From Piliocolobus tephrosceles (taxonomy: Eukaryota > Chordata > Mammalia > Primates > Cercopithecidae): 64,000 bases of DNA. The translations under genes and the position numbers were made by a program. Under the pieces are notes generated by a model. It saw only the letters and a program-made list of their open reading frames with translations, had not been told where the DNA came from and made no database searches. Of the stretch, positions 1-12,471 are shown piece after piece. The stretch is from contig NC_045438.1 in the NCBI RefSeq assembly GCF_002776525.5, positions 159,655,920 through 159,719,919 on the forward strand. Direction: 5' to 3'. Numbering within the stretch: position 1 is the first letter of the stretch; the number at the start of each line of letters is the position of its first letter.

Positions 1-321
1 AAGTCCATTTACACAGGTAGACACATACAGAATTATTTCATTGACCATTGCGATTGCACAAAGCTAGCTAACTCTAAGCTACCATATTAAATTAGTTATG
101 GTTATGTGAACAGATGTCAGGCCAAAAGCCATCCAAATGCATATCCAAGTGCAGAATGCACCTTGTTGTTCACACCCACTATGTTCATGGCTTTTGATTA
201 AAGTAATAAAAATATTTTTCTCCCTAAGTTTATATCCTTATATGCTTTTGAAGAGACCCCCTAGGTCACTTCATACCATACAGCAACCACTTTAACATTG
301 TGCCAGTTCTGAAAGAAGATT
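1..321. other. single-copy AT-rich sequence
   Basis: No coding frame, RNA gene or repeat family is recognisable here. It is ordinary AT-rich non-coding sequence. Confidence 0.6.
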
Positions 322-362
322 AAGAGTCAAAGATTTAAAAAAAAAAAAAAAGAGTCAAAGAT
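322..362 (+). mobile_element. poly-A tract bounded by a 13-bp direct repeat
   Basis: The 13-bp word AAGAGTCAAAGAT occurs at 322-334 and again at 350-362. Between the copies there are only TT and 13 A residues. The first copy is preceded by TT, so the site reads TT/AAGA, close to the L1 endonuclease preference. I read this as an L1-machinery insertion truncated so far that only the poly-A remains. A templated duplication beside a growing A-run is the alternative. Confidence 0.55.
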
Positions 363-380
363 AATCTGGTGAACCTTCCT

Positions 381-382
381 CA

Positions 383-415
<33 letters not shown>
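381..415. repeat. (CA)n microsatellite
   Basis: About 15 CA dinucleotides, uninterrupted from 386 to 415 after one imperfect unit. It is likely to vary in length between individuals. Confidence 0.95.
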
Positions 416-417
<2 letters not shown>

Positions 418-1379
418 GTACACAAGCATACATGTGCATACATAAACACACTTAGTTGGGAAAACAAGTTAAAGAGATCATCGCAGACTAATCAACCCAG
501 GGCAGGGTTTTCAACACGGTCAACCCATTGCAAAACTTGGTCTATTAGGATGCCCCCCAGAAATAAATGAAAGAATGCTTTCCTGGAGAATTATTAATAT
601 ATGTTGCATCAATTTTTGCCATAAGTAAAGTTTAACAATATTGAGTCACACCAAAAAATTTTGTCATTATGAGTATCTTTCAACTATTAAAAAATATGAA
701 TAAATCAAAACTTAAAAAACCACAGCATATCTTCATATTACATGAGAAGCACAAAAAGAAGAGTATAATACCATAAATAACTTTTTTCTATTCAAGCTCC
801 CACCGTTATTCTGAAACCCATTTAGAAAACAATAGAATAGGGTACCATGGGAATAAGGGATCATTTTCCATGAGACTTTAATGTGTGATTACTTAGTCAC
901 ATAATTGAAAGCATGACAGTAGCACAGTGCCAGGGTTCTATCGCCAGGAGATTATATCAAAATAATACAGTCTATTTCACATCTTTTTTTCTCATTTTCC
1001 AATACTGAACAAAATTGTATGTCAAGTCATCAGGTAATATTTATAACATAACCAATTTTAGTGATCAGCAAAGAGATGCCAGTCTCTCACATAATGCTGC
1101 ACAATAATATTGGCTCACATTTGCAAACGTTACTGTCTCTTCACCTTCATTTCTTTTTTGTTTGACTTTGCAGCACTAAAGATCAGGAAGTCGTTAGAAT
1201 CATATGGAAAAAAATGAGAAGAATGTCAAAAGAATGGGTGCAAAACTTTTTTAAAGTTTTTTTTTTTTTTTTATTCTTAAGGTTTCTATGGTTATATACA
1301 AACCACATAAAAGATAGAATAAATGTATGCCCAGTGCTGGGCCTCATGGATAAGAGACTATATTGTAAACAAACATGGT
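416..1379. other. single-copy sequence with a T-run
   Basis: No recognised repeat or gene. A T-run of about 16 lies at 1257-1272. The rest is AT-rich and its reading frames are short and unconvincing. Confidence 0.55.
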
Positions 1380-1460
1380 GACCTTTTCAAGCATAAAAGT
1401 ACCCAGCACAGTACCTAGCACATCATCAACACTGAAAAATATTATTAAGCAAACATTAAT
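1380..1460 (+). repeat. probable L2/MIR 3' end fragment
   Basis: The run AGCACAGTACCTAGCACAT, followed by an ATTATTAAGCAAACA-like end, matches the shared 3' terminus of L2 and MIR elements. It is too short and diverged to assign to a family. Confidence 0.45.
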
Positions 1461-4219
1461 TGGTCCATTACTTTTCTTCTAGAAGCTTCTATCCAATAGG
1501 AAAATTTGATGAATTATCCAAATAGACTCTTATTAAAATCCTTTCTGTAAGTGTGTTTTCTTTTTGGCCAAGACCCCTAAGTTTTTGAATGAGACAAACC
1601 AGATTGTCTAACATCATAGACACTTCTAATTTGTATTAGTGTCCCAGCGTCTGCATTACTAAAGCCATATTATCTGCCTGTGGCCCTGAATTTTTGCTGT
1701 AGAAAGCCATGGAAATCCCATTTAAAATCTTTTAACCTATTCACTTCATGGTAGCAGCAGTAGCAGAGCCTTCTGGGCTTTGTAACATAATAGCGCCCCT
1801 TTATCACGCTGAATGGTTTATTAGAACCTGCTTGTACTGATGATTTAGTTTTACCATGGTGAGGCCACCACTCCAGGGCTTTCCACTCTGTTTGGGGACT
1901 CTTCTGTCATTTTAATGTTTAGGGGTTTGTTTGTTTTCTTGTAAAATGGGCTTTCATTTAATTTTAGCATTATTTACATTATTTATTATCGGGAGACAAA
2001 TTGAAGACTTGGGGGTTGAGAACAGCACACTGTACTGCAGAATCCCTCTAAAATCTGTAGTGTACCAATATCACCGAGAATATTCTGACTCTCAAAAGTC
2101 AACACACAGACTCTTGTTTCAGCTACAGAACCAAATCGAAAAAATAATTCCTAACCATCTTCAAAAGTTGAATTTCACAAACCCAACTGCTCTGTTATGC
2201 TTAATGGAATTTCAGACCCTGACTAATTTCCTTTGTCTTTTTTAATTCTATAGTTTCTGGGTATGGTAAGGGCAAAAAGCATAAGCTAAGACCTGAGATC
2301 CTAATACCAAATACTGAGTAAAGTTAAACCCCTTGCTGCTTCTTCTTTTTTTTTTTTTTCATTCTACCTTTTAACTCTATTTGCAGGCATGAAATTCTGC
2401 CTTTAATTTCATTATAAACCCTGCCTAGTTCCTCTGCCCCATACTTCCATCTCCCCATTCAAGGAGGGACCATGAATAGAGCCTCAGCCCACAAGGTACC
2501 AGTGGGCTCAGCACCCTTTTGAGGTTAATTCTCTCCAGCCTATTTTGTAAACCTACCAACTGGGTTGGACTGGTCTTGGCTTTCTCTTCCTCTCTGTCTG
2601 AAATGGGCTTTAATTATCAATACATTTCCCTCTTCATCCTCCTAAGACCTGAGATTTAATGACAAATCTAATCACAGTAAAAGTAGAATTGAAAAAATAA
2701 TGCTAATTTTTTTCAAAAATGTAATTTTCATAAACTAAACATAATATCATGGTGAAAAAGTATTGTATTGCTGAATTTATGCCATTTTAGATATGGAAGA
2801 ACATAATGTTCTAAATTAAGATTGGTAGATAAGGATTGATTGGCAGATCTCAGCTTCCATTTAACCACAGCCTGAGGAATACCTTTGTTTTTTTTCAGGC
2901 CACTTCTCAAATCATCAGACAACAAGAAAGCACTCTTTAAAACAATAATCAAAGGGCTAGTCAGAATAACTAACAAAAACCTTGTCATTTTAAAATCAAT
3001 CAACAAAACTCAAAAGCTAAAATTATTCATACCTCCATTCTTAATATCAGCAATGACATGAGAGATTTAATTAGGCGTAAAATGATCAAGAAAACAAGGG
3101 AAAAAACTAAATATCTATAAAACTATTTCTTTAGTAACTATGCTATGGATTAGGCCTTCAACTGCCATTGAAACAGTGAAATTGTTTAAGTATCTGGCCT
3201 TGCAGACCACGATATTCCATGATGTTTGCTGTGTAAACTAGCAAAGAACAAAGACAATCGATGAGGGTGGATTCTTCCAAATTTTGGCAGCCTGCAATGC
3301 TAAGATACCCTTCCCGGTGACGCATGCAAATGAACTCCATCCAGAATCAGACCTTTGCATTTGTCGACCTTTGGTGGAGGGGGAAAAAAAAAGCTAATAG
3401 ATAAATTCCATGACTACTTTCTTTCTGGTATGCAAATTTTCTTTGGCAAGTTCTGCGTAACAGAAATCTCATTGAATTTAATGAAATCGATGCAACAGCC
3501 AAAAGTTAATATCATTTAGGTACCAAATGTGACAATCACCATTATTGTTTGATTGACTTCAAAAAGAAACCTACAAAACATCTCTGATCTCTTGTTCAGT
3601 TTCTGGGGATTTCAGAAGAAGTATGGTTAGTAACTTAACATAATTTATTTCTAGTTACTTCTTTTTTTTTTTTTTCCAGAGCTGGAAAATACTATATATA
3701 TATAGTCATTGGCATTTGAACTGTTCCACAAATGATTTTTTTTCTCCCAATATGGACTGATTACAGTCTGAAGCTTCAAGTATTCTTTTAATAAACGAGT
3801 TATTTGATAGAACAATAGAATCAAAAACCTCATTTGAAACCATAAGAATAAAGAATAAATAGCATCCAGTGTGACAATCCAAACATAAGGCTGAAGTATC
3901 TTTTTGTTCATCATTCACTAAAGCTTGACATGAAACATGAGTTAAAAGTAACTGCCTAAAACAACAGAAGCCCTCCTGCTTTCTCCTGTATAGCTTCCAA
4001 TTTGTCTTTGATCTGTTTTAAAAACAGAATAAAACTTAGCACTGATTTTTAAGAAAAATATAACCAGATTTCACTTCCTTTTAAATAGATCCTTGTAATG
4101 TTGTGTGAATGAGCTTTCTTACTGGAGACAGCACTGACTTATGGCATTAAATAATCTTCAAACAAGTCCTACAATGGTTTCAGTACAACGCTTAAGAAAA
4201 CTTCCACCACTTCACTGAA
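1461..4219. other. single-copy AT-rich stretch
   Basis: I see no gene or confident repeat. Frames such as 1931-2245 (104 codons) and 2728-3006 are open by chance: they lack recognisable domains and repeat-derived sequence. T-runs occur near 2347-2359 and 3662-3675. A 16-bp TA-rich palindrome, ACTATATATATATAGT, lies at 3691-3706. Confidence 0.5.
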
Positions 4220-4400
4220 TATAACCTGAGTTTTAGAGAGTTCTGAAATTATAAGTAGCAAAATCTGTCACTCTGACTTTCTCTGATTAGTTTTCTTTCT
4301 AATACTCTCTATCCTTAGCATCTAGAAGGATGCCTAGTTTGCAACTGGTATTTAGCAAGTATTTGATCAATGAATAGTATTTAAAATGAATGAATCAATA
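4220..4400 (+). repeat. L2 3' end, diverged
   Basis: The order of short words (TCTATCCTTAGCATCTAGAA, then GATGCCTAG, then a TATTTGATCAATGAAT-type ending) follows the L2 3' end consensus. Strongly diverged. Confidence 0.5.
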
Positions 4401-4479
4401 AACATCTTCGTTAGCCATGTTAATTATTAAGAGATGGACAGATTTTTCAAAATTCATATCCATAGAAAGAAGTTCCTCC

Positions 4480-4610
4480 AAATGCAGAGGATATGCTCTC
4501 CATATTTAATGTAGGCATGGGAAACTGAAGTTAAGTGGCACATGAAAATGAAATCTCCCAAGCAGTAACGTAACCATGTACATCAGGCTTTCTGATTCAG
4601 GTTTTTAAGT
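4480..4610 (-). repeat. possible MIR fragment
   Basis: GGGAAACTGAAGTTAAGTGG followed by a CCCAAGCAGTAACG-like segment resembles the reverse complement of the MIR core. Weak, family-level guess. Confidence 0.35.
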
Positions 4611-4866
4611 TCTCCTATTTAGCAAAATATTTAAGTCTAATTTTTTATCTTTTTTTTAAAGCACTCAAGTTTCATGGACTAAGTGCTAGTTATTCATTTT
4701 AGTACTTTTTTCTACGGTTTTCAGAAGGATAAAAGAGGAAGAAGCAAAAAGCCACTTTCACCTCTGTTTCCAAAACATGATGTCATTATAATGAAGACAA
4801 GCAATGGGGCCACAGAGAGATGCCTTCATTCAGCCTTCAAGTATCCACAGAAAATTATTATTATCT
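4611..4866. other. single-copy sequence
   Basis: Nothing recognised. A 114-codon frame (4683-5027) spans this region and the CA repeat. Its C-terminal Thr-His run is the microsatellite, so it is not a gene. Confidence 0.5.
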
Positions 4867-4903
4867 CCCCCACCACGCACACACAACACACACACACACA
4901 CAA
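4867..4903. repeat. (CA)n microsatellite, imperfect
   Basis: A CA-rich tract with interruptions, ending in about 9 clean CA units. Confidence 0.85.
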
Positions 4904-5104
4904 AATCTGCAAGATTTTTCAACCTTATCCCAGAGAGAGCCAAAATAAACTGTGTTTTCTGGTGAGAAGAAAACTGGTGTTGAAAACCATAGAAAGCACA
5001 GATATAAATAACAAATTACAGTTCTGAATATTCATACCTGTATTCATTAGATTTTATTGCCTTAGCTATTGGCCAAGTTGTTATGAGTATTGATATGAAT
5101 CAAA

Positions 5105-5200
5105 AGATAAGAGTATTGATTTTGGAAACCAACCCTTCATCTTACCCTTAGTGCCACCATTTTATGGTTGTGTGATTCTGAAGCAAACCAACCAAGTATC
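5105..5200 (+). repeat. possible MIR fragment
   Basis: The sequence runs from GATTTTGGAAACC through a TGCCACCATTTTATGG and GTTGTGTGATTCTGAAGCAA segment. That order matches the MIR core (sensory phrase, then TGTGTGACCTTGG-like word) in the plus direction. Diverged. Confidence 0.45.
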
Positions 5201-7849
5201 TGGTAAATATAAAATGTATACTGTTTCCGCACACATATGTGTGTGTATGTTGCTTTGAGTAACTTAAAAATCATAGATTTTTCTAAAATCTGAAATTTCA
5301 TTATTGTAGTATTCATAATTTCAAAGCAGAGAAATGTGCAGAGAAATAAAGTAAGTCCGATGGTAAAAAACAAATTAACTAAATGTTGAGGCTATTCATA
5401 AAATGGAATTTTATCTTATTAATGAGAATATAGTATAACATTTAAAATACTTAAATCAGCTATATAGACTTTCCGGATATTTTATTTCTACCTAAACTAA
5501 CATGCTATGATTAATTCTGAACACCTATAACATAATCTTAAACTCTAATGTGACAAGTCAGAAAAATGAAGAACCTTTTTTTAACCGAGACTTTCATAAT
5601 TTAAAATGTAACCTTTTGGTTTACCTGATGCCTGCAAGCAGTGACATAGATGTTGACAGCATTAATATCACTATTTCTGTCACTAAAATCTATAGCAAAT
5701 ACATTAGCAGCCACAAACGGAGGTGGTTTTTCAGAGAGCTTGCTAATTGCATTGCAGCTGTGAACTCAGTTTTGCAGTGTTCATACAGAAAAACACAGAG
5801 CTGAGAAGGAAACACAAACCTTAAGATGACTGCAAACAGATTGATAGCTACTTTTGAAGCCATGTATTTGTATTTAGATTATATATCATGTTCACATTAT
5901 TGATATTGTAAACTGATATTTTTCAAATCTTGATCAAAGAGATAGAGACTATCTATTAGTTTGAGACAGAACAATTTACCAAATGCTCTAAATTAAAGTT
6001 AGGAATTTAATTGAGTACAAGAGCAGATCTACATTAGAATCTAGGATGAACTGAATTCTTACTCTTCTTTAATTTGGCTATATCTACCTTCAGTCTCCCA
6101 ATGCCCTCCAGGGCAAAGAAATCTCCTGTGTTCAAAGCACAAGTCCTTGAGTTCCTGGTGATAACCTTAGAGAATGTAGTCAAAGATGACCTATCAGAGA
6201 GGAGTAAAGCTGGGTTTCCAAAATAAGCAACCTTATCTGTGTAGCCTACACTTTTAAATGCCGCATAGCAGTTTGCCCTTCTATCAAAAGGCACACTTAT
6301 CCACCAGATACTCCTGGACAACGGAGGAAATGTGATTTTCAATTCTGAGCAATTAGTAATTTTTAAAAGCCATCATTCTGTTTCTATCATAAGGAATAAA
6401 TACAATTCATTATCATATCCCTGCACCCCAATTTTGCTGTTTTCTTTAAAAACCAAATAGAATTAACAGTTAAAAATCACTTTCCTTATTCCATCTGCTG
6501 AAAATCCCAAATCTTTAAGACTGGAAAGAAGTTTTTCAATTACTTGCTTTCTTTCTCATTTTGCACATGGAAAAACATAGTTAGAGAGATGATGAGTATG
6601 ATGAGGGCCCCTTCTGAAGTCATAGGCTGGTTGGGGGCCCAAACCCCTGGCTCCCTGACCCTGCTCATTCCACTGCCTGTCTCAGCAGAGCGCTCCAAGG
6701 ATGTACATTTCTTAAAAGTCAATGCTCCTCACACACCTTCAGAAAAAACATAAAGAGGGTATTCATTAGATTTCATTGCCTTAGTTATTATCCAATTTGT
6801 AAAAGGATAAAGACATTTTTGTTCAAAGCATCATGATACACCATTGGGCAATGGTCATAAATTCAATATTCTCCTAAGAATTAATCTAAGAATACAAAAG
6901 GACAGGTATACCTTTATTTGATATCACTGCCATATCGTTAAAAGAAAAGATACTTTCCAAATAAAACAAGTCATTGGCAGTAAAATGCGGGGTTTCCCCA
7001 CCAGTTTTAACATCAAATAATCACATTAGGAAGCCCCAACTGCCAGTGTCAAGAGGACAAAGGGATTCGTGAATGGCGTGTTGTTAGATTATCCTTCTTC
7101 AATGTGTCCCTCCTTTTCCTTTTATTCTCTGTTCTTTGTGATTGCCTAAGCCCAAAACATAATCTTAATTTTATAATTGACTTAATCTATGACTTTGTGA
7201 TTAATTTGATTCATGTGGAACTTAAAGATGGAAGCATATCACATAACCTATAAGAAAGCATTCATGGTTCATAAGTTATTTAACTAATGCTTATTCTAAA
7301 CCCTCACATACCATGATTTGCCCTGAAGTGATAACTGAGAATAGAAGATAAAAGAAAATGACTCAGGAATAATGGGACGTTCTATATTTGAGATTTAAAA
7401 TTTAGCAAAACAATCTAGACTTTGTTCCTCCAATGAAGTTTCATGTAGTTGAAACAAATAAAATCAGAGTTTACTAAGCACAGTACTTTATTCATCTTAT
7501 GTCAATATTGAAATAAAGGGACAAGGTACTTGAAATTGCTATTGTTTTGAAAAAAAAGGGGGGGTCTATTTTATTCCAACTCAAAATACATTATAAAAAT
7601 GGACATAAAAATAACAAATTGCCAAAAATGATAAAACTTAATTCCTTAGAAGTAATAATTGAATTTTAGTAGATCTGTGTTTCATAAATATCAAGTAAAA
7701 TAGTTTATTGTACTACACTTTTGCAGTTGAACTTCAATCTACGTTAATTCATTACAACTCTACATATTGGATTTTATTTTGCAGCAATTTATGCCATAAA
7801 GATGATAAAATCAAACTGCGAGAGAATGGGAGTCAAAAGGAACATGACA
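5201..7849. other. single-copy stretch
   Basis: No gene or confident repeat. Frames at 5550-5804 and 6034-6342 have no recognisable domain. A slightly GC-richer patch at 6600-6690 remains unassigned. A 36-bp word at 6760-6795 matches 5041-5076 (32 of 36 identical). Confidence 0.5.
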
Positions 7850-8030
7850 GATATTTTGGTTTAAGGGCAAAGGCATGAGTTTGAATCTCACACAGACTCT
7901 CACCTTGCTTAAGATACACCATCACACAAGCTGTTTCGCTGCTTTGGGCTTTGACTTCCTTTTCTATATAGAGGTGGGTAAAAAGTACCCACCTCAAGTG
8001 CTTATTTTAGTCAGAATTCTAGGGTCACAG
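7850..8030 (+). repeat. probable MIR
   Basis: GGCATGAGTTTGAATCTCAC is followed by CACACAAGCTGTTTCGCTGC and a TTTTCTATATAGAGGTGGG segment. These follow the MIR order (TTCGAATCC, then tRNA-unrelated core, then TCATCTGTAAAATGG) with heavy divergence. Confidence 0.5.
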
Positions 8031-8410
8031 GGTTGCTGTTCAACAGTGGCATTCTTTCTCTTATTATCTAATTTCTCTTCACCTCCTTTCTTTGAAATGG
8101 GAAAATCCATCCAAGAGCCAGGGTCATTCATGTTGTCAGGTACCACCCCTGGGGGAATTCGCTTTGTTTGTTTCAAATGTGCCCTTTGCCCAGGCCTTAT
8201 GCTCAGGCTGTGTGGATAAAGAGGGGGAAAATCTTTTAATACTGAAAACTGGTTTGATTCCTACTCTTAGTAGCTGAATACCTAAAAGGGAGGACCAAGG
8301 GTCCCCAGGGAACAGCAGTAAGTGTCTGTAGTAACATGAGATATAAAATAACTGTATACATTGCTGTTGCTTATTTCATATGTCATAACTCAAACGTCCC
8401 ACTCTGAAGT

Positions 8411-8763
8411 ATTTATCAGTCCAGGATGCTATAACAGAACCCCACAGACGGGGTGGCTTCCACACGGAAATGTATTTCCCACAGTTCTGGAGGCTGGGAG
8501 GTCTGAGCTCAGGGTGCCAGCATGACTGAGGAGTTCTGGTGACCCTTCCTTGGTTCATGGAGAGCTGTCTTCTTACTGTGCCCTCACATGGCAGAGAAAG
8601 GGAGATCATCTTTCGTGTGTTTTTAAAGGACACTAATCCCATTCATGAGGCCTCCACTCTCAAAATCTAAGGCCCGGCCTCCAAATACCATCACGTTGGA
8701 AATTTAGTCTTCAACATAAGAATTTAGGGGGAATACGGGAACACAAGCCTTCTGTCCATAGCA
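8411..8763 (-). mobile_element. MLT1-type solo LTR (ERVL-MaLR), antisense
   Basis: The segment is a clear reverse-complement MaLR LTR. It opens with GATGCTATAACAGAACC, continues with CACAGTTCTGGAGGCTGGGA and CACTAATCCCATTCATGAGG, and ends with CCATAGCA. It is about 350 bp and closest to MLT1A-like members. No internal retroviral sequence is attached, so it is a solo LTR. I could not identify a convincing target duplication. Confidence 0.88.
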
Positions 8764-11159
8764 GATGGAGTAGGGAGACTTTGTAGGCTGGCAGGATTCA
8801 AGGTTACATGCCAGCTCTTAGCGTCGGCCCTCTCACTTCCCTTACCTGACCCTTCTCCTGATGCCTTCATTTCTCTTCCTCTAGTCCCCCCAGGTGCCAC
8901 CTTAGAGGCAGGGCTGTGCTGTTTTCCACTGCCACTCTGCCCTATCTGTCTATTCCTCTAGCAAACTTCCCTTCCTTCCCTGCTGTCTAGTTAGATAGTA
9001 TGAGGAAAGTGCCTACTTCATTCCCAGGGAGGTAAGTGACTATTTACTTTTATCTTCTGTGGCGCATTTGCTTGAAAATCCAAATAAATCTCAAATGGAC
9101 CATATCCTAAGCAATGTGAACAACATTTTCAGGTGGTGTCTGGTCACTCCTTTGAAAAATTGAGGGTACAAGGAATCCAGACGAGCTAACTTTGCACATG
9201 AAACGTGATTGCAGCAGCATCTCTAAACGGGAAGCTCACTTCCAGCCTAACACCCAGGGGAAGGCTGGTCTCTTTATTTACAAAACTCCTAGGGCTCATG
9301 GGATTTACTTTCTTTTAGCTCATTAAAGCTTTTCTTTCTAAAAACAGACCTTCCAGCTTTCATTTCTCTGCTGGTAGCTCTTTAAGGACTCCACTCTCCC
9401 TTCTGATTTCTGCTCCTTGGACACGGATTCCCTCATGTTGTACTGATTCATCCATGACCAGGGCTCCCTTCCTGACAGCTGGCCTGTGCTTTGTTACGGG
9501 AGTTCCCCAACCTAGAGCTGGCTCACTTCATCATTGTTAATTTACAGTGTCACAGGTGTATTTCCGAACAATTTAATAAGTGTAATTGAATCCATTATAC
9601 ACCAAACAAGTTGTTTCACAAAATTCTATTCATTGGGTTGCCTTCTACTGAGGAACACCAGTAATTACTCTCATGATGTAGAATACTTAATAATCCAGGC
9701 ATCCCTGCAGAAACAGAAAAATCATCTTGAACACACGTACCTCTTCAAATGACTACAGTGATCACTGGCTTCCAGCCAACGATAAAGAATGTTTTAAAAG
9801 AGCTAGGATTTTTCATACGATAAATGAATACTTAAGATTTTTCTGTTTTTTTCTCTCTCTTTTTTTTTTTTAGGAAGGGACTGTATCACATAACATGCCT
9901 TGTCTATATTTGGAAAATGAGAACCAGATCATTATATGCATCCACTTACTTCAGGAGCACTGCTATGCCTCAGCCATTTGAAGGGTTTGCTTAATTATCT
10001 TGCAGGTGAAGAGTAAGAGCTTTATGGCTGTCTAAAGATGCTGCTAATGTAGGATAAAATGCCTTTTCATGAATGTTTTTGAGGTTTAACGTTAACGCAC
10101 TATATTATTACTCCATAGAGGGAAATGAAATGTAGTGCAAAAAACTAAATGCACCCAATGCATCAAATCAAGGCCAAAGAAGAATTGTGTTTCATGGAGA
10201 AAAGTTGTCACTGAGATGGCAACTTGCTTGTGTTTGTTAAAATAGATAAAAAGATTGCTTAAATAGTGTGGATTGCTTAGGATGCATGATCATTGTGGGC
10301 TTCTGAAAAATGTGCATCCTTTCAATAAGTCAAAAACGTTTTTGTTGACTAATGTTAGAAGATGCTAAGTTTATCAGGCTGGTTATTCATTGAAGAAATG
10401 TCAGAGTTTTACATGAGTTGCTCCACACTGACTTGAACTAGTTTTAAAATGAGATCTCTAACACATTTGCTATTTAATCGCAAACTTATGACTAAGATGA
10501 AAGGTAACTGGAAGCAACAGAAAGAAGACTGACTCTGGTATCAGAAATAGTCCCTGGTCCAGTTTTTACTGCTAATGAGCACTGCTAGCATGGACCTAGA
10601 CTAAACACACGTTTTAGTCTTTTAAACCAGTACATTTAAACTATATTTATACATACATACCCCACAGGCTTCAGTTATATTGATCAAGACCTAAATTAAG
10701 AAGAAAGAGAAAAATAATAGCTCTAAATTCTTGACCTTCTCAAAGGGAGCATTAAAAGCCATAATTTTGTTCCTCTCCTTGATAGTTACATAAAATTTTA
10801 GCCTTCTCTTGTAAAAGATTGAAATTGTAACTGGTAGAATGAAAAAAGAGAGTGGCTACACTTTCACTTGTAAAAAAAAAAATAAAATGAAAGGCAATAG
10901 CATTACATATTTTTAAAAGTATAAATCAGAATGACAAAAGAATAACAGAAGAATAAAAGTAAAGGGTCTAAATTTCCCCTTCATAAGGCAAAGACTCTCA
11001 GAAACAATTGAAAATAATAATCTGTTATTTCTTACACAAAATATCGCAAAAATAATGTATCACAAGAAAATATCACACACAAGACTCTAGAATGCAGTTC
11101 CGCCCCTCAAAGAAAAACCCAGAGTACAAATATTGATATCACTATTATTTGCAGTAATG
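8764..11159. other. single-copy stretch
   Basis: No gene and no confident repeat. Pyrimidine-rich sequence lies around 8820-8990, and a T-run near 9861-9872. The frame at 9534-9752 lacks any recognisable feature. Confidence 0.5.
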
Positions 11160-11275
11160 ACTACATTCTCCATAAGCTCTACAAATTGGGGACGGTGAAT
11201 TTTGTTTATAGGCTCCTAAAAGCATTTGGAATGTAATCAAACTTAAAGAAATACTTGTTGAGTGAATAAATCAGC
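11160..11275 (+). repeat. possible L2 3' end
   Basis: It ends in AAATACTTGTTGAGTGAATAAA, typical of the L2 3' terminus, after a weakly matching upstream part. Confidence 0.4.
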
Positions 11276-11469
11276 TAATTAGTCATTGTTTTGTTAAGAC
11301 ATGAAATTGAGTAAAGAGGGCAATTTTGCATTGATCAAGTTTACAATCAATAGGAAATTTATAACAGTGTTCCACTTTTATGCCCTGAATATTCTCAAAA
11401 TGTTTTCATTTCAAAGTGTCAAATGACGGAAATGCAGTCTTAGGTGTGCTCAAGTTACGTTAAGAAATT

Positions 11470-11888
11470 GTATGGCTAAAAATATGGAAGTGACCTAGGT
11501 GTCCACCGATGGATGAATGAACAAAATATGGTACGCATGGAATACTATTCAGCCTCAAAAACATGAAGGAAATCTATCATTTGCAACAACATGGATACAC
11601 TTTGAAGATATTATGCTAAGTGAAATAGGTTGATCACAGAAAGGCAAATACTGCATGGTTTCACTAATATGAGGTACCTAGAGGAATCAGACTCATAAAA
11701 GCAGAAAGGAGGATAGTGGTTATCAGGGGTAGGAGAGTTATGAAGTTGGGAAGATGTTGGTCGAAGGACACAAAGTTTTATTTAGACAGGAAGAAAAAGT
11801 TCAAAAGTTCTATTGTGCAATATGGTGACTAGAGTTAATAACAATGTATTGTATACTTGAAATTGCTGAGAGTAGATTTTAAGTGTCC
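11470..11888 (+). mobile_element. old L1 (L1M-type) 3' fragment
   Basis: It starts in the ORF2 3' part with ATATGGAAGTGACCTAGGTG and GGAATACTATTCAGCCTCAA. It continues through GCTAAGTGAAATAGG and a 3' UTR with CAATATGGTGACTAGAGTTA. The element is 5'-truncated and the reading frame is broken. It ends directly in the CA repeat at 11889. The divergence and 3' UTR fit a mammalian-wide L1M family. Confidence 0.88.
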
Positions 11889-11913
11889 ACACACACACAC
11901 ACACACACACACA
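11889..11913. repeat. (CA)n microsatellite at an L1 3' end
   Basis: About 12 CA units at the 3' terminus of the L1 at 11470-11888, presumably grown from its tail. Confidence 0.93.
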
Positions 11914-12471
11914 GATACATATGTGAGAGAATGCAAATATTAATCAGCTTCATTTAGCCATTCCACAATGCATGCATATGTGAAAACATCATGTTGTATA
12001 CACTAATTATATACATTTTTTATTTGTTACACAGCTAAATCAAAGGATGCACATGTCAGAGTAACTGGAAAGACAGCACATGAATGCTACACAAGAGTCC
12101 TGTTACGTACAACCCCACTCACAATCACCTCTTTCTTCATTCTCTGCACACCAGGTTCACTGCCCACCTAATAGCCCCATTAAGGAAACCCAGGTTCTCC
12201 TGTATTTCAACCTCCGTTTAGATACATTGCCTCACATTATTGATAAGTATCATCAGCCTTCCTAGCTTTGCCAATGCCTCAGTTCCCTTTCCCCACTCCT
12301 GCACATCACTCCGACAATCTCTGGTCTACTTTATTGAATCTACCCCATGGGCAGGATCCATATGGGGCAAATTTGTGAAGAGTTGCATTCCTCTGCTAAG
12401 CAGTTTGTAAGGCACTCTAGCTTAAATAGAGAAGCAGATAATTGTTTTCACCAACATCCACCCCCTCGAAA
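11914..12471. other. single-copy sequence
   Basis: Nothing recognised. It includes a 61-codon frame at 12080-12265 that I do not consider a gene. Confidence 0.5.

Noticed and set aside
381..415. Possible CRISPR-like or regularly spaced repeat
   Set aside because: It is a plain CA microsatellite. Nothing in the window has repeat-spacer structure, and the sequence is clearly eukaryotic.
1931..2245. 104-codon frame with a hydrophobic N-terminus resembling a signal peptide
   Set aside because: AT-rich DNA commonly yields hydrophobic N-termini; there is no homologous family I recognise and no exon-like context.
6600..6753. GC-richer patch with overlapping frames on both strands
   Set aside because: Only 60-69 codons, overlapping, with no domain or splice evidence.
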